This document shows positions 11,727-23,012 of a stretch of DNA of 64,000 nt, piece after piece. Both the position numbers and the translations under genes were made by a program. The first letter of the stretch is position 1. Each line of letters opens with the position of its first letter. The DNA comes from Gigaspora margarita (taxonomy: Eukaryota > Glomeromycota > Glomeromycetes > Diversisporales > Gigasporaceae), in assembly GCA_009809945.1 (NCBI GenBank), contig WTPW01000624.1, positions 2,765-66,764 of the forward strand. Reading direction: 5' to 3'. The notes below the pieces were generated by a model, which made no database searches, was not told the DNA's origin, and was given only the letters and a program-made list of their open reading frames with translations.

Positions 11727-11905
11727 AGGACCCTGAAATATATATAGGTAGGTCAGATTAATTATAAAATTACTAAAAATAAAAAGATCTGCAAAAAAAA
11801 CATCAAAAATAAGCAAAAAATTACTAAAAATAAAAAAGATCTGCATAAAACCTACAAAAATAAGCAGACTAATACCTGATCTATCTATGTATATTTCAGG
11901 GTCCT
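11727..11905. mobile_element. hAT-like MITE family M1, copy 2, 8-bp TSD
   Basis: A 179-bp element with ends AGGACCCTGAAATATATATA and the inverse ATGTATATTTCAGGGTCCT. ATATAAGC is duplicated at 11719-11726 and 11906-11913. It has the same interior as the copy at 9589, in opposite orientation. Confidence 0.9.
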
Positions 11906-11957
11906 ATATAAGCTTTGTGCAATAATAATAGAAAATTATTACTATTTTTAGTAATTT

Positions 11958-12536
11958 ATAAGGTAAGTGTGGGTATTGTGGTGAAGTTAAAGAGAATTTT
12001 TGGTATAACTTGGAATCTATTGGTCCGAATTGAATGATTTTGGCACCATTCGATTCGTCTCAATGAGATAAATCAAATGGTATCAAAATCGTGCAATTTG
12101 GATCACAGAATCACAAGTTATTTATAATAATATGCTGCACGAAATTGGATGTGTTTATTGTAGCAAATGTGGGGGTATTGTGGCGAATCTATCATAAGTC
12201 ATGATTTGTTAGTCCAAGCTAAATGATTTTTATACTATTCGAAGCATCTCATCGAGACAATTCAAATGGTACAAAAATCATCTGATTTCGATCACTGCAT
12301 CACAGGATATTAGCATTAGAATAGTGTCTGAATTTAATATATTATTTTTTTAAAAAAAAAATTGATTTACAACATTCGAACGCCAATATCTTATGACCCA
12401 GTGATCAAAATCAAATGATCTTTGTGCTATTCGAATCGTCTCGATGAGATGATTCGAATGGGATAAAAATCGTTTAGTTTGGTCCAACAGATTATGATCT
12501 ATAATAGATTCGCCACAATACCCACATTTACCTTAT
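11958..12536. mobile_element. Foldback with ATAAGGTAA...TTACCTTAT ends
   Basis: The left end ATAAGGTAAGTGTGGGTATT is inverted at the right end (AATACCCACATTTACCTTAT). The interior is built from three related palindromic sub-blocks, each with a core like CATTCGATTCGTCTCAATG and its inverse, so it is a repeat of a repeat. No duplication of the target is obvious. Non-coding. Confidence 0.7.
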
Positions 12537-12989
12537 GAGGTCTTTGATTTTTAGCCAAGATTTAAAAATTTTTTGTTAAATATATTTTCTAAATTTATTA
12601 ATAAAAGTTGTAGAAATTTAGTATTTAATTTTAATTTATTAAAATTTATAAAGATAAACAAATTTTTCAAAATTTATATAACTTTAAAATTTAAAAAATT
12701 TCATCTAATTTTATATATAAAATCTAAACAAATATTTAATAGTAAAAGTTAGTAAAATTTTAAATTAAATTATTTGTTATATGGGCGTCAAAAGTAGAAA
12801 CCACTGAATTTGGATGATCACAAGTTTTGAGATAATTGGCAAAACATATTTTGTTATACAAAACAAAACAAATCTAAAAATAACAAGTCTGGATTATAAA
12901 CCTGTTTGTTATTTTAACTGATTGGCTAATTTTTTAGATCTACCATGATAATTAATGGCCAAATATAAACAATTGTGTAATGTTAGACA

Positions 12990-13848
12990 AGAACCAGAAA
13001 ATCTTGATTATAGGTCCCACCACTACAATATTTGAACACTATTATAAATTTAGAAAATGTGATCAGCTTTAAATAGATTCAAATAATCAAAGTCTTTGTA
13101 AAGTCATCAGCTTTGTATGATTCGCAGAAAAATTGGTTACTGCCTATAAATAGGTTCGCATATATAGGTTACCAAAAAAGGTACTAGTCACAATCTGATT
13201 CACATCATTGTTATTTATCATAGAGCTTTAATATTCTGGATAGTCTTTTTATAATATAATAATTATAGCATGGCCACTATTGATCATGAGTATTACACTA
13301 TTTATGTTATAAATCACTTTCTTTTTATTGCATCATTTATGCTTGTTATTTTGCACGATGCATACATCATCCATACTTATATTATGTTGCACTATACGAA
13401 TTAATTGAGTTTAAAAGAATATAAATAGTACAATTTATAATCAATAACCGCTGTACTATAATAACAATATAGCCACATTGGTACAATGACAATTTTATTA
13501 ATTATTTAGAAAATGCTGCTTTGCGGCATTCTCTAATCAAAAAATTATCACTGTACTAATGTAATGTTATCTCATAATACTATATTATATAATTATTTTA
13601 TATTGTTTGGCGAACAAATAAAACCAGAATTCAAGACTCAATATATTTATAATGACAAATTTATGTAATTCTCATTTTAATTGCATAATTATTGCATAAG
13701 GTATCCAACCAAACAATGATTCGCATTATTATCAACTTATTAAAGGTGTTTATAAAACTGATTCTTTTAATTAGAAAAAAGCCTAATTCGCAAAAAATAT
13801 AATTAAAATTTTTATAGCAGGAACCTATAATAAAAATTTTCTAGTCCT
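12990..13848. mobile_element. hAT-like MITE family M2, copy 2, 8-bp TSD
   Basis: GTTAGACA is duplicated at 12982-12989 and 13849-13856. The ends AGAACCAGAAAATCTTGATT and the inverse ending AAATTTTCTAGTCCT match the copy at 10536. At 859 bp it is ~375 bp longer, with extra AT-rich sequence that includes a small GC-tipped hairpin near 13480-13560. Confidence 0.88.
13470..13565. repeat. GC-tipped hairpin
   Basis: AATTTTATTAATTATTTAGA and its inverse flank the tip ATGCTGCTTTGCGGCAT; the outer arms TTGGTACAATGACAA and its near-inverse extend the stem. The build resembles the hairpins at 25360-25475 and 38180-38270. Confidence 0.5.
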
Positions 13849-14224
13849 GTTAGACATTGATCTATTTTTAGATTTTGCTGTTTTACTATTCAAAGTTTTT
13901 AAATGACTATAGCTTTAAAATTTACTAATTGTCTAGAGCAAAGCGACAGACTTATACTTCTATACTCTTTAATACCAAAATTACGTTTTGATGCATTCTT
14001 AATAAAAATATCAAAAATGTAGTTGTTGCATTTTCTGGATGTAATGCTGCGTACCTTTATTTGCTTGTTTGTGTAACAAAAAAGATAGCACGATTAGCAA
14101 CCAATTATAATGCCAATAGTAATTTAAATAAAGCCTAATTGTAGTATGCTAATAGTAGCTTTTTTTATTAAGTAAATTGACCTTCATTATTAAGACAATT
14201 TTGTTCGCTATATCAACTTAACCT

Positions 14225-15805
14225 ATTTCTAAATTTTCATAAAAATTAGATAAATTGGCATAATTATTTTATTTTACTTAAAATTTAGAGAATATATGCA
14301 TAATTTTGGATTTTTGATCAAAAAAGTCAAATTTAAGCATCTTTTCTCCGAATTCAAGTAAAATAAAAACAATTCTGCTTGTTTAATATATTTTTAGGTA
14401 CTGAATAAGTTTACTTAGTGCATTAAGTTAGAATTAATTAGTAAAATTTTGTGAACCATAAGATTTTATAGAATTTTATTAATAAAATTTTATAAAAACT
14501 TATGATTCACAAAATTTTACCAATTAATTCTAAGTTTATGCACTAAGTAAACTTGTACAGAACATAAAAATACATTAATTAGATATAAATATTTTTATTT
14601 TACTTGAAATTTAGAGAATAGATGCAGAATTTTGGATTTTTGATCAAAAAAGTCAAATTTAAACATAAAAATAACACTACAAGTTTACTAAGTGCATAAA
14701 GTTAGAATTAATTAGTAAAAATTTGAGCATCATAAGATTTTATAGAATTTTATTAATAAAATTCTATAGAATTTTATGATTCGCAAAATTTTACTAAATA
14801 ATTCTAACTTTATGCACTAAGTAAGCTTGTTTAGAGACTGAAAATACATTAAATCAGTAGTGTTATTTTTATTTTACTTAAAATTTAGAGAAAAGATGCT
14901 TAAATTTGACTTTTTTGATCAAAAATCCAAAATTCTGCATCTATTCTCTAAATTTCAAGTAAAATAAAAATATTTATGCTGAATTAATGTATTTATATGT
15001 TCTATACAAGTTTATTTAGTGTATAAAGTTAGAATTGATTGATAAAATGTTGTGAATCATAAGTTTTTATAGAATTTTATTAATAAAATTCTATAAAATC
15101 TTATGGTTAACAAAATTTTACTAATTAATTCTAACTTAATGCATTAAGTAAACTTTTTCAGTACCTAAAAATACATTAAATTGGCAGAATTGTTTTTATT
15201 TTACTTGAAATTCAGAGAAAAGATGCTTAAATTTGACTTTTTTGATCAAAAATCCAAAATTATACATCTATTTTCTAAATTTCAAGTATAATTCTACCTA
15301 TTTAATGTATTTTGAGTCTCTGAACAAGCTTACTTAGTGCATAAAGTTAGAATTAATTAGTAAAATGTTGTGAATCATAAGATTTTTAGAATTTTATTAA
15401 TAAAATTCTATAAAATCTTATGTTGCATAAAATTTTACTAATTAATTCTACTTTTTTGCACTAAGTAAACTTGTTCAGAGATTATAAATACATTTAAATC
15501 AATAGTATTATTTTTATTTTACTCGAAATTTGGAGAAAAAATGCTTAAATTTGACATTTTTGATCAAAAATCCAAAATTATGCATCTATTCTCTAAATTT
15601 CAAGTAAAATAAAAATAATTATGCTGATTAATGTATTTTTAGGTTCTGAACAAGTTTACTTAGTGCATAAAGTTAGAATTAATTGGTAAAATATTGTGAA
15701 TTATAAGATTTTATGGAATTTTATTAATAAAATTCTATAAAATCTTATGCTTCACAAAGATTTACTAATTAATTCTAACTTAATTCATTAAGTAAACTTA
15801 TTAAC
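14225..15805. repeat. Palindromic satellite array S1 (~324-bp unit)
   Basis: Five tandem units at about 274-327 bp spacing (the AGTGCAT landmark falls at 14417, 14691, 15018, 15336 and 15662). Each unit contains two palindromes. One of ~150 bp is centred on ATTTTATTAATAAAAT and flanked by ACTTAGTGCATAAAGTTAG and its inverse. One of ~105 bp is flanked by ATTTTACTTGAAATTT and its inverse, with an asymmetric core around TTTTTTGATCAAAAA. The same unit recurs at 53515-54945, 60945-62245 and, diverged, 32340-33420. No coding potential. Confidence 0.85.
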
Positions 15806-15970
15806 AATTAATGCTCCAGACTCACACTAGTTTCTAGTTCATAGTTGATTATATTTTTGTTATTAAATAAAAAAGATTTAGCATTAAAAAATATATTTGA
15901 TTAATCTAAAAACTTATTTTTTAAAAAAAGATCAAATTCAGTGGTTTCTACTTTTGACTGCCCATATATT

Positions 15971-16320
15971 AGGGCATATAAACTTATTTTTTGGTTCTCA
16001 TAACCTGGCCTGGTCATATTTTGAAAATATTTAAAAAATTTTTTTTATATATTTTAATAGCCAAGTGGCATTTCAAAAAAATTTTTTTAAAAATTTTATA
16101 AATTTTATAAATTTTTATATATAAAATTTATAAATAAAGGCCCAGGTGAACCAGTTATTACTTCATTTAATACTATAATTACGGTTTATTATTTTTTAAA
16201 ATTAAAATTTAAATTTTATAATTTAAAAAATTTTAAAAATTTTTAAATAAAAGTCTAGCTAGCTAGGTCATTTTTTTGTTTCATGTTATAAGAACCAAAA
16301 AATTAACTTTATATAGCCTT
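15971..16320. mobile_element. Foldback with GGGCATATAAACTTATTTTTTGG ends
   Basis: The left end GGGCATATAAACTTATTTTT, then TGGTTCTCATAAC, is inverted at 16290-16319 (GTTATAAGAACCAAAAAATT, then ATATAGCC). A second inner inverted pair is A/T-only. It abuts element H. Non-coding. Confidence 0.6.
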
Positions 16321-16343
16321 ATATTAATTTTAGAATTTTATAA

Positions 16344-16650
16344 TTTGCTGCACCTGCATTGTAATGCACCTACCTGATAAACCAATTATATTGTAGGATC
16401 AGATGTAACATGAAATCAAAAAAAGAGCAATACTTTAAAAAATCACTTGTAGTTCATAATTTTGCTTATGAAACTACTTTTATGCTCTAACAAAAAAAAT
16501 TCTTTGCAAATTTTACTATAAAACACTTACTACTTGCCTATAGATTATTCTCACCTTACCCTAACCCAAATTAACAAAAAGAACAGACCATTTTGTTTAG
16601 TTTGATTTTATGCTACACAGATCTTATGCATTACAATGCAGGTGTAGCAA
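16344..16650. mobile_element. Family J MITE, copy 1
   Basis: The ends TTTGCTGCACCTGCATTGTA and the inverse TACAATGCAGGTGTAGCAAA bound 307 bp. The interior matches the copy at 31758-32090 in the same orientation, including GTAACATGAAATCAAAA and CTTACCCTAACCC. Degraded pieces lie near 53110-53250, 59300-59540 and 18540-19230. Confidence 0.7.
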
Positions 16651-17279
16651 AATATAAAATTTTAATTTTAATAATTTTAATTTTATTCTAATCAGAACAT
16701 TTATTTTTATAACTTTTTATTAAAATTTTAAAAAATTATATAATAAAATATTTTTTAAATAATGTTTAAAGTTTATAAGATAACTGTAAATTAACAAATA
16801 TATTTTGTTAATAAAATTTTAATCTCTTTGTTGAATATAAAATTAAAAACCAATTAATAAAAAGTTTACCAATTTTGTTAAAAAATACATATTTTGATAA
16901 GTTTACTTAAATAACTTTAATCAATTTACTTAGTAAAGTTTGAACATACTATATAGCAACTTTCGTCAATTGTGGGTAGCTTATTTTCTGATCAAAGATG
17001 TTTTTGAGATTTTTGACCAAAAGAGAGAGTAGCTTATTTTGAAAAATGGCTTATTTTCAGCAATATACAGTATTTATATTATTCAAACTCAAACTAATTT
17101 GCAAATTTCAAACTCAACTCCAAACAAAACTCAAATTTTAACTAAAAAGTTTGCTTCAAATCAAACTCAAATATTTTTTTAATACTAGTTTGAGATTGGG
17201 TTTGATTTGAAATCAAATCAAACCAAATTTGGTCTAAAGTTTGATTTGATCTGGATTTTAGGAACCTTATTATATATTT

Positions 17280-18328
17280 TTAGTATATTAACAAAATTTA
17301 TTTAAATTATTTTACAGAATATTATGAAAAATATTGTTAATATTTATTTTGTTATATTATAAAAATAGACTTTATAAAAAGAAGATTTACAAAATATTTA
17401 TATTATTAAAAATTAAATTGGGTTTTTCAAAAAAAAAAAAGTAATCAAAATCATACAAATAGCAAACCTACAATTATAAAATTTGATATTTATTTACAAA
17501 TACTATATTAACAAATATTTATTAATAAAATATTTTAATATTTTATTAATTCTTTATACAAATAATAATATAATATGCTTTCTATACTAAGTATATAACT
17601 AAGAATAAACTTATACAATATATTCTGTAATGTGCTAATTTATTATAGTATATATTATTGGAGGTAGTCTCAGAATCTGAGTGAGCAAAATATAAGAAAT
17701 CAACACACATATACAAAAAAACAAACTTAACAATCAAACAATAAGACCAATAACCAGAGGCATATCAATTTGGCAAGGTAAGGCTTTATTGGGCTTATGG
17801 CTTAATAATTTTTGTTTATTTATTGTAACAAAAAGAGGATACTTTTGATTTTAAAACTTTCAAACACACCTTACTATGAAACAAATTTTACTTCTATTAT
17901 AAAACTTTTAACAGAAACAAAAGAAAAAAATTAAAAAAAAACATTATACTATTGCTTATAAATCTAAATGTTTTTCATCACTTCTTGTTTTAATTGTAAA
18001 CTATTATAAATTTATGCATCAATTTTTACTCCCTATATTTTTTACTATGAAAATCTAAAGATGCTTTGATACTGCTTTATGCTTTACCCAATTTGGTCTT
18101 GCAGATGTATTGTTTATTAAAACCCTACCTTCAATATTTTTCTATTTATAGTATATTTCTATTATTATAACTAATTTGCTAACAAAAGGTGCATAAATAA
18201 TTGATTATTCCTCTAATGCCTTTTTTTTATCAAATTGATCTAGAACTATCATGTTCTCAATTTAATTATGATCTGGTTATGATTTATTATTAATTTTACA
18301 CTGATTTTTTTATAATTGCAGACAAAGT
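17280..18328. other. AT-rich DNA, nothing certain
   Basis: There are no convincing genes. A GTAAGG after ATATCAATTTGGCAAG (near 17777) could be a splice donor pairing with the acceptor before 18321, giving a short in-frame join, but the upstream frame closes quickly. Confidence 0.3.
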
Positions 18329-18398
18329 ATTTACTCAGATTAAAATTTGGTAAACAGGACTTGAATACAGAACTGTGGGAGCCTGGCATGGGATCAGG
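18322..18398 (+). pseudogene. Orphan exon-like segment, unidentified
   Basis: A 25-codon open stretch reads TKYLLRLKFGKQDLNTELWE and then PGMGS. It is bounded by TTGCAG on the left and GTAAAG on the right, that is, credible acceptor and donor sites. Its base composition is clearly less AT-rich than its surroundings. A short upstream piece ending before GTAAGG near 17777 would join it in phase. I recognise no family. It may be a relic exon of a dead gene or of a transposon. Confidence 0.3.
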
Positions 18399-18582
18399 TA
18401 AAGAAAAAAATTTTCAAAAAAATGTGACCATTTAACAAAGTCGATAAATTACAGGTATTAAAGAATTTTCTTTGCTACTAATAATATATAAATATAATTT
18501 GTAAATCTGTTAACAAAATAATTTTATATAATAAAAACTTATTAATATGAGGTTAGAGTTAGAGTTAGGTTAGGATTAGAAA

Positions 18583-19080
18583 TTAAGTGTAGGGGGTATG
18601 TAGATCATTTTTCATATGATCTTAGTGTCACAATATGATTTTTACAAAAAAATAGAAATATGCTACTAATAAAACTTTTACTATTATAATTAATCGTTAT
18701 CAAACTTTTGTAATAAATAAATTAGATTATGTTCTTTATAGTAGTAAAAATTTTAACAAATAAAATATTTAAAAAAATATACTTGTATTTATTGTAAAGT
18801 TTCTGGGGAGCCTTCAAATTTTCTGGATTACACAAAATTATTAATTAAATATTATTATCATCATATGACAAAATAATATCTAACCTTTAAATACATGTAT
18901 CTTGATAAATATCTACCCAATTTTGATGATTTTACTACTATTATAATCGGAAAAACCTATTCTACAAATTTTAATTAATTTTTAAAAACAGTTTACCTAA
19001 TAAAATATTTTTAATATTCAAAAGAAAAAATAGAGACACAAAAATCATATAAAAAATGATTGATACACCCCTATTCTTAA
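18583..19080. mobile_element. Family C MITE, copy 2
   Basis: The left end TTAAGTGTAGGGGGTATGTA, then GATCATTTTTCATATGAT, is inverted at the right end (ATCATATAAAAAATGATTG, then ACACCCCTATTCTTAA). It matches 55816-56343 internally. The flanks resemble family J (AGAGTTAGGTTAGGATTAG on the left), so C probably inserted into a J copy. Confidence 0.7.
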
Positions 19081-19271
19081 AGCAGAGTAATAATATCTTA
19101 TACTATAAGTTTGCAAGTTTTTTTTTGTTAGAGCTCAAAAAGTAGTTATATAGGCAAAATTTTTTGATATTACAAATTTTAGAAAATTTTGTTATACAAA
19201 GAAAATTTGCACATTATACCTAATCCTTAAATTTAATTAGTAATTATTTGGATATGATATACAAGTACAAA

Positions 19272-19453
19272 AGGACCCCAAAATATATATAGATAGGTCA
19301 GGTATAAGTTTGCTTATTTTGGAGTTTTTTATACAGAGCAGATTTTTTCTATTTATAGTAATTTTTTCTTATTTTTGAGGTTTTTGTGCAGATTTTTTCT
19401 TTTTTAGTAATTTTATAATTAGCCTGATCTATCTATATATATTTTAGGGTCCT
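19272..19453. mobile_element. hAT-like MITE family M1, copy 3
   Basis: The ends AGGACCCCAAAATATATATA and an inverse ending ATATATTTTAGGGTCCT bound 182 bp with the usual duplicated GCTTATTTTTGA interior. Flanking octamers AGTACAAA and AGCACAAC match at six of eight bases, so this is an older insertion. Confidence 0.8.
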
Positions 19454-19459
19454 AGCACA

Positions 19460-20210
19460 ACACAAGTATATGAAGTAGGGTAGAAGGTGTAAGGTTCCTG
19501 GACATGCCTATATCATGTGATTATAAAAACTAATAGTTCATTGATTGCTAATTCAATCTAATATAATTTATAGTGCAAGAACAATCTTAAAGTTAAATAC
19601 TATATCTTGCAAAACACAAGTAATTTAAAAATGTGAGGCTTAAAATCTTATAATATCCAAATAATTTATCTCAATATTTATATGCCTTTTGTAATAAAAA
19701 AATTGTAGTTGGTGAGAAAAAAAATTTTTTTTTAAACCTTTAACAATGTAATTACATAAATCATTGATGATTGATTATACATCAATAATAAAAAAGCTAA
19801 TTAATATAAATAAGAATATTGCTAAGTAAAAATAAAAATATTATTCTACTTAATTAAAAGTAAAAAAATTTTCTAAAATTAGACTGTATTATATTATCTG
19901 GTTTAAAGAAAAAATGCATTAGTTATATTGTAGTATTATAGTGGATAATTTGGGTTCTAGTATAATAATATATCGATTATGTGTCCATGACACACTAAAT
20001 CAATCATGTGATATTAATGAACTATTTGTTTTATGATTCTCATTAGTCTAGTTTATTTGTTCTTTAAAATATAGCAGATAGTCATATAGTTATATAGTTA
20101 TTTTAAAGTATTTTATTTATTTTTCTGTCTATTTACTTATATATTTTTATTATATTATACATAAGTATTTGTGGTACTGTCCCATATATGTATACTCTAT
20201 CTTATCATAA
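19460..20210. other. AT-rich DNA, nothing assigned
   Basis: I see only simple A/T-rich stretches and no open frame or repeat boundary that I trust. Confidence 0.4.
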
Positions 20211-20213
20211 TGC

Positions 20214-20303
20214 ATATTATCATTATATATACTATTGTTATGCATACTATTATTATGTATACTATTGTTATACATAACATTATTATACATATTATCATTA
20301 TGC
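20214..20303. repeat. 15-bp minisatellite
   Basis: Six units such as ATACTATTGTTATGC, ATACTATTATTATGT and ATATTATCATTATGC follow each other. Because 15 is divisible by three, repeat-encoded frames stay open on both strands (His/Ile/Thr runs); these are not genes. Confidence 0.75.
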
Positions 20304-20449
20304 TTAGAATTGTATACATCTGGAGTTTTGTATTTATACTGCCTAAAAATATCAGTAATTCATATATAAAAAAAACAAATATAAAAATCCCTGTAATAAA
20401 AATGGTACAGGTGGTGGTATGGGTTGGTATCAGAAATGCTTGAAATAGC

Positions 20450-21095
20450 ACAAATCATAGTACATACAGGAATGTTTCACAGAATGGCACAGTAAAAATA
20501 GTATAGACATTATAGCAAAGGGTAGCACATAATATCATGTCATATGAAATAGCGCATTCAGATGGCACATAGTGTACATAACACATGTGTTGGCTCATGA
20601 TACGTGTTGGCTCATTTCATGGAGAGTGAAAGATCAGTAAGTGATTTTTTTTTAAAAAAAGAACATTATTTCATGATTTCACTGATGAAGCTTCTCTGTG
20701 TGTCTAACAAAAAAAATTCCTTACAAAATTTTACTTTATATGTAGTTAGCTTGTTCATCTTATATTGATTACTAATGTAAATTTATAGTTTAATAGTTAA
20801 TTCACATTGTTATCATGGTGACACATGAATTTATATTCACTCAGCCAAATCCCATACTGATTTGACTAGTAAACTGCTGCAAAACCTGAGCTATTTACAG
20901 TCCATTTGGCACGGGCATATGGTCCAACATGGTCCATGAAATCTGTACCAATCTGAACTATACCTGTGCAAATCTGGATTATGACCTGTGCCAAAAAGAC
21001 CTGTACCTATCTGATGCAACCCATGCTGATCCAGTTCAATTTTCTTATAGGGAATAAAAAAAAAGTAATCTTGTGGCAGTAGATTTTGAAAGTAA
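20450..21095. other. Intergenic; short CTGTACC/ATCTG motif cluster
   Basis: About 20900-21035 contains several loosely repeated words (AATCTGTACC, ATCTGAACTATACCTGTG, AATCTGGATTATGACCTGTG, ACCTGTACCTATCTGAT) with a period near 22-25 bp. It resembles the degenerate repeat ends of other elements here. No gene was found. Confidence 0.4.
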
Positions 21096-21101
21096 TAAAT
21101 A

Positions 21102-21834
21102 CAGTTAGATCTCTCTAAGTGCACGCTCTAGGGACCAGTATAAGTGTGCACTTAGAGGGGGTGTGCATTTATAGAATTAACTTAGATAGCCAATCAAAAG
21201 TGAAGTCAAACATGTGTTTAACACTTTAATGCCTTTTATCCAAAAATGAACTACCCCATAATTGATAATAGTTACTACATAGCAAAGTCCAAAGTTTATT
21301 ATATAAATTGATTATAATTACTTAAGTAAACTTGTTTGAAAGCTCATATTATACATACTCTAAAATTTTCATCAATTTTGAATAAGTTTGATTATTTAGC
21401 TTTTAATTTTTACATTCAACGAAAAAATTAAAATCTTTTAAAAAATATATTCGCTGAACTTAAAAATTACAAGTCAAATAATAAAAAGTATTCCGATTTT
21501 AATGAAAATTTTAGTATATATGTATTTTAATCTTCTAAATAAATTTACTTAGACGATAATATTCGATTGCATAGTAAAACTTAGACTTTACTATGTAATG
21601 ACTATTTGTGATTAACCAAAATTAATTATATCTGAAAATAAGCTATAAAAAATCTGGTATTATTATTGGCCAGCTTTGAAATTAGTCACATGTATGCATT
21701 TAGAGGTGTGCATATATATGCTTTGAGCTCTGAAAATTTTGGCATATGCAGAATATAGAAGGTGTTTAAGTCCCAAGCTTGGGACTGGGCTATAGTGTGC
21801 ATATATAGAGGGTGTGTGCTTAGGGGTCTGACTG
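21102..21834. mobile_element. TA-flanked element with CAGTTAGAYC ends
   Basis: The left end CAGTTAGATCTCTCTAAGTG matches the inverted right end (TAGGGGTCTGACTG). Both sit next to TA. CAGT...TAAGTGCAC-type ends with a TA target resemble Tc1/mariner or pogo-derived MITEs. GTGTGCA repeats lie inside both ends. An AAATAAGC-type foldback (about 21245-21650) occupies the middle. Confidence 0.6.
21245..21650. mobile_element. Family E core foldback (AAATAAGC type), partial
   Basis: It contains GTTACTACATAGCAAAGTCC on the left and GACTTTACTATGTAATGACT on the right as inverted arms, plus TCAAATAATAAAAAGTA and its inverse. The same arms occur at 57760-58860 and 29330-29620. Confidence 0.65.
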
Positions 21835-22009
21835 TACTTACAAAATAAAAAATATATATAAAGCCAACTTGCATAAAAGCTAAGTCATATTATCCATAAC
21901 ACAAAAAATAAATTAAATAAAAATTGTTAACAATATCATTATGCTAGCTCTTTTTGGCTTTACTTTCTCACTTTCAAAATACAAGGTCATTAATAGTCTA
22001 GTTTTTACT

Positions 22010-22700
22010 ATTTTGAAAATAAGAAAGAAGAAAATAGATATAATGCAAAATGCAAATATTGTTTGACAAAATTGAGTAGCAAGTCTAAAAGACTTCACCA
22101 ATATGTTCTTCAATGTAATGATTGGTCTGTTTCTGATAAAGCCAATTAACTCTATAAGGTTGCTAAAAAAGTTTTTTATTTTACAAGCATATCTATAAAA
22201 ATGAGAATACGTCAACTAAGCCATCTACTCAAAACGATAATAGTATACAGCAGTCTTCTATGCCCTGTTCTCATCAAGAACCTATTTTTAAATAAAGCAC
22301 AGGCTGAAAAACTTTATCAAAACCTTTAAAAGTTATGATATATAGAAATAATTCATTTTAACTTGTTGAAAATTTATATTTTCAAAATTTTCTCTATAAC
22401 TAAATTCTTATACTATCCATCTTCTTGAAGCATGATTAAAGGGTATCTTTTGACCAAAATGTTTTTTGACTATACTTTGGAAAAATTAAATACTCATCCT
22501 GCCTTACATATTTTACAATTTTTCTTAATAGATGGACTGATAATTCTGAAAATTCAATTTATGCATTTATGGCCTTTAAAGAATATCGAAAGTTTGTATT
22601 AGATATTATAGATCTGACTATATATTATTATGTAGCAGAATTTCTCAAAAACAAATATTAGAGGTTTATTTACAAATGGTATTTGAATGCTATTTGTTAT
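22010..22700 (+). pseudogene. hAT transposase relic, block 1 (BED finger and start of catalytic region)
   Basis: From 22010 the frame reads ...NRYNAKCKYCLTKLSSKSKR followed by LHQYVLQCNDW. This fits a BED-type zinc finger (CxxC, then H and a late C/H) as found at the N terminus of fungal hAT transposases. After a stop and shifts, the stretch from about 22528 reads RWTDNSENSIYAFMAF and then VLDIIDLTIYYYVAEFLKNK. This corresponds to the region around the first catalytic Asp (DGWTD in the family; here damaged). The gene continues at 25605, 26130 and 27397. Many stops make it non-functional. Confidence 0.7.
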
Positions 22701-23012
22701 TGCTTGCATCTCAAACAACTTTTCAAATATGGCCAAAATATGAAGATTAATTAATATAAATATATATAGTTATTAGATATATCAAATCTATTATAGCTTA
22801 TATGCTGCAACTAGTTGTATATAACTACTAGGCTAATGCATAGCATTGTAGAGCCAGAGCCAAAAATAACAATAATAACAATTTAATAGAAAACAATTTC
22901 TGTCAAATAAATGATTATTATGTTTTTATATGAACTAATGAATTTTTATTATATAATGAAATAGCAATAACTTTGAAAGAAATTTAAGATTCAGAATATG
23001 CAGTGATTGTAT

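Larger units (their letters stand above)
12779..15965. mobile_element. Element H, ~3.2 kb, inverted ends ATGGGCGTCAAAAGTAG
   Basis: The left end ATGGGCGTCAAAAGTAGAAA continues into CCACTGAATTTG and is inverted at 15930-15963 (CAAATTCAGTGGTTTC, CTACTTTTGACTGCCCAT). TA lies at both edges, so a TA target is possible but not proven in AT-rich DNA. It contains an M2 MITE and a five-unit palindromic satellite array. No transposase is visible, so it was mobilised in trans or has lost its gene. Confidence 0.65.
9205..17269. mobile_element. Composite element E1 with 9-bp TSD and TTTGA-rich ends
   Basis: TTATATATT is repeated at 9196-9204 and 17270-17278. The left terminal zone (9205-9440) and right terminal zone (about 17060-17269) are arrays of degenerate TTTGA/TCAAAC motifs. 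They match the two ends of the intact 1.58-kb copy at 57558-59141 in reverse order. The AAATAAGC foldback core is present beside both ends. The element has grown to 8 kb by accumulating a tRNA-headed retroposon, four hAT-like MITEs, other foldbacks and a satellite array. The 9-bp duplication resembles Mutator-like elements, but no transposase is present. The duplication is AT-only and so weaker evidence than that of the 57.6-kb copy. Confidence 0.65.

Noticed and set aside
14225..15805. CRISPR array
   Set aside because: Repeats are hundreds of bases long and contiguous without unique spacers, in a eukaryotic context.
20171..20451. Frames of 84-90 codons on both strands
   Set aside because: They are produced by a 15-bp minisatellite, which stays open in any multiple-of-three frame.
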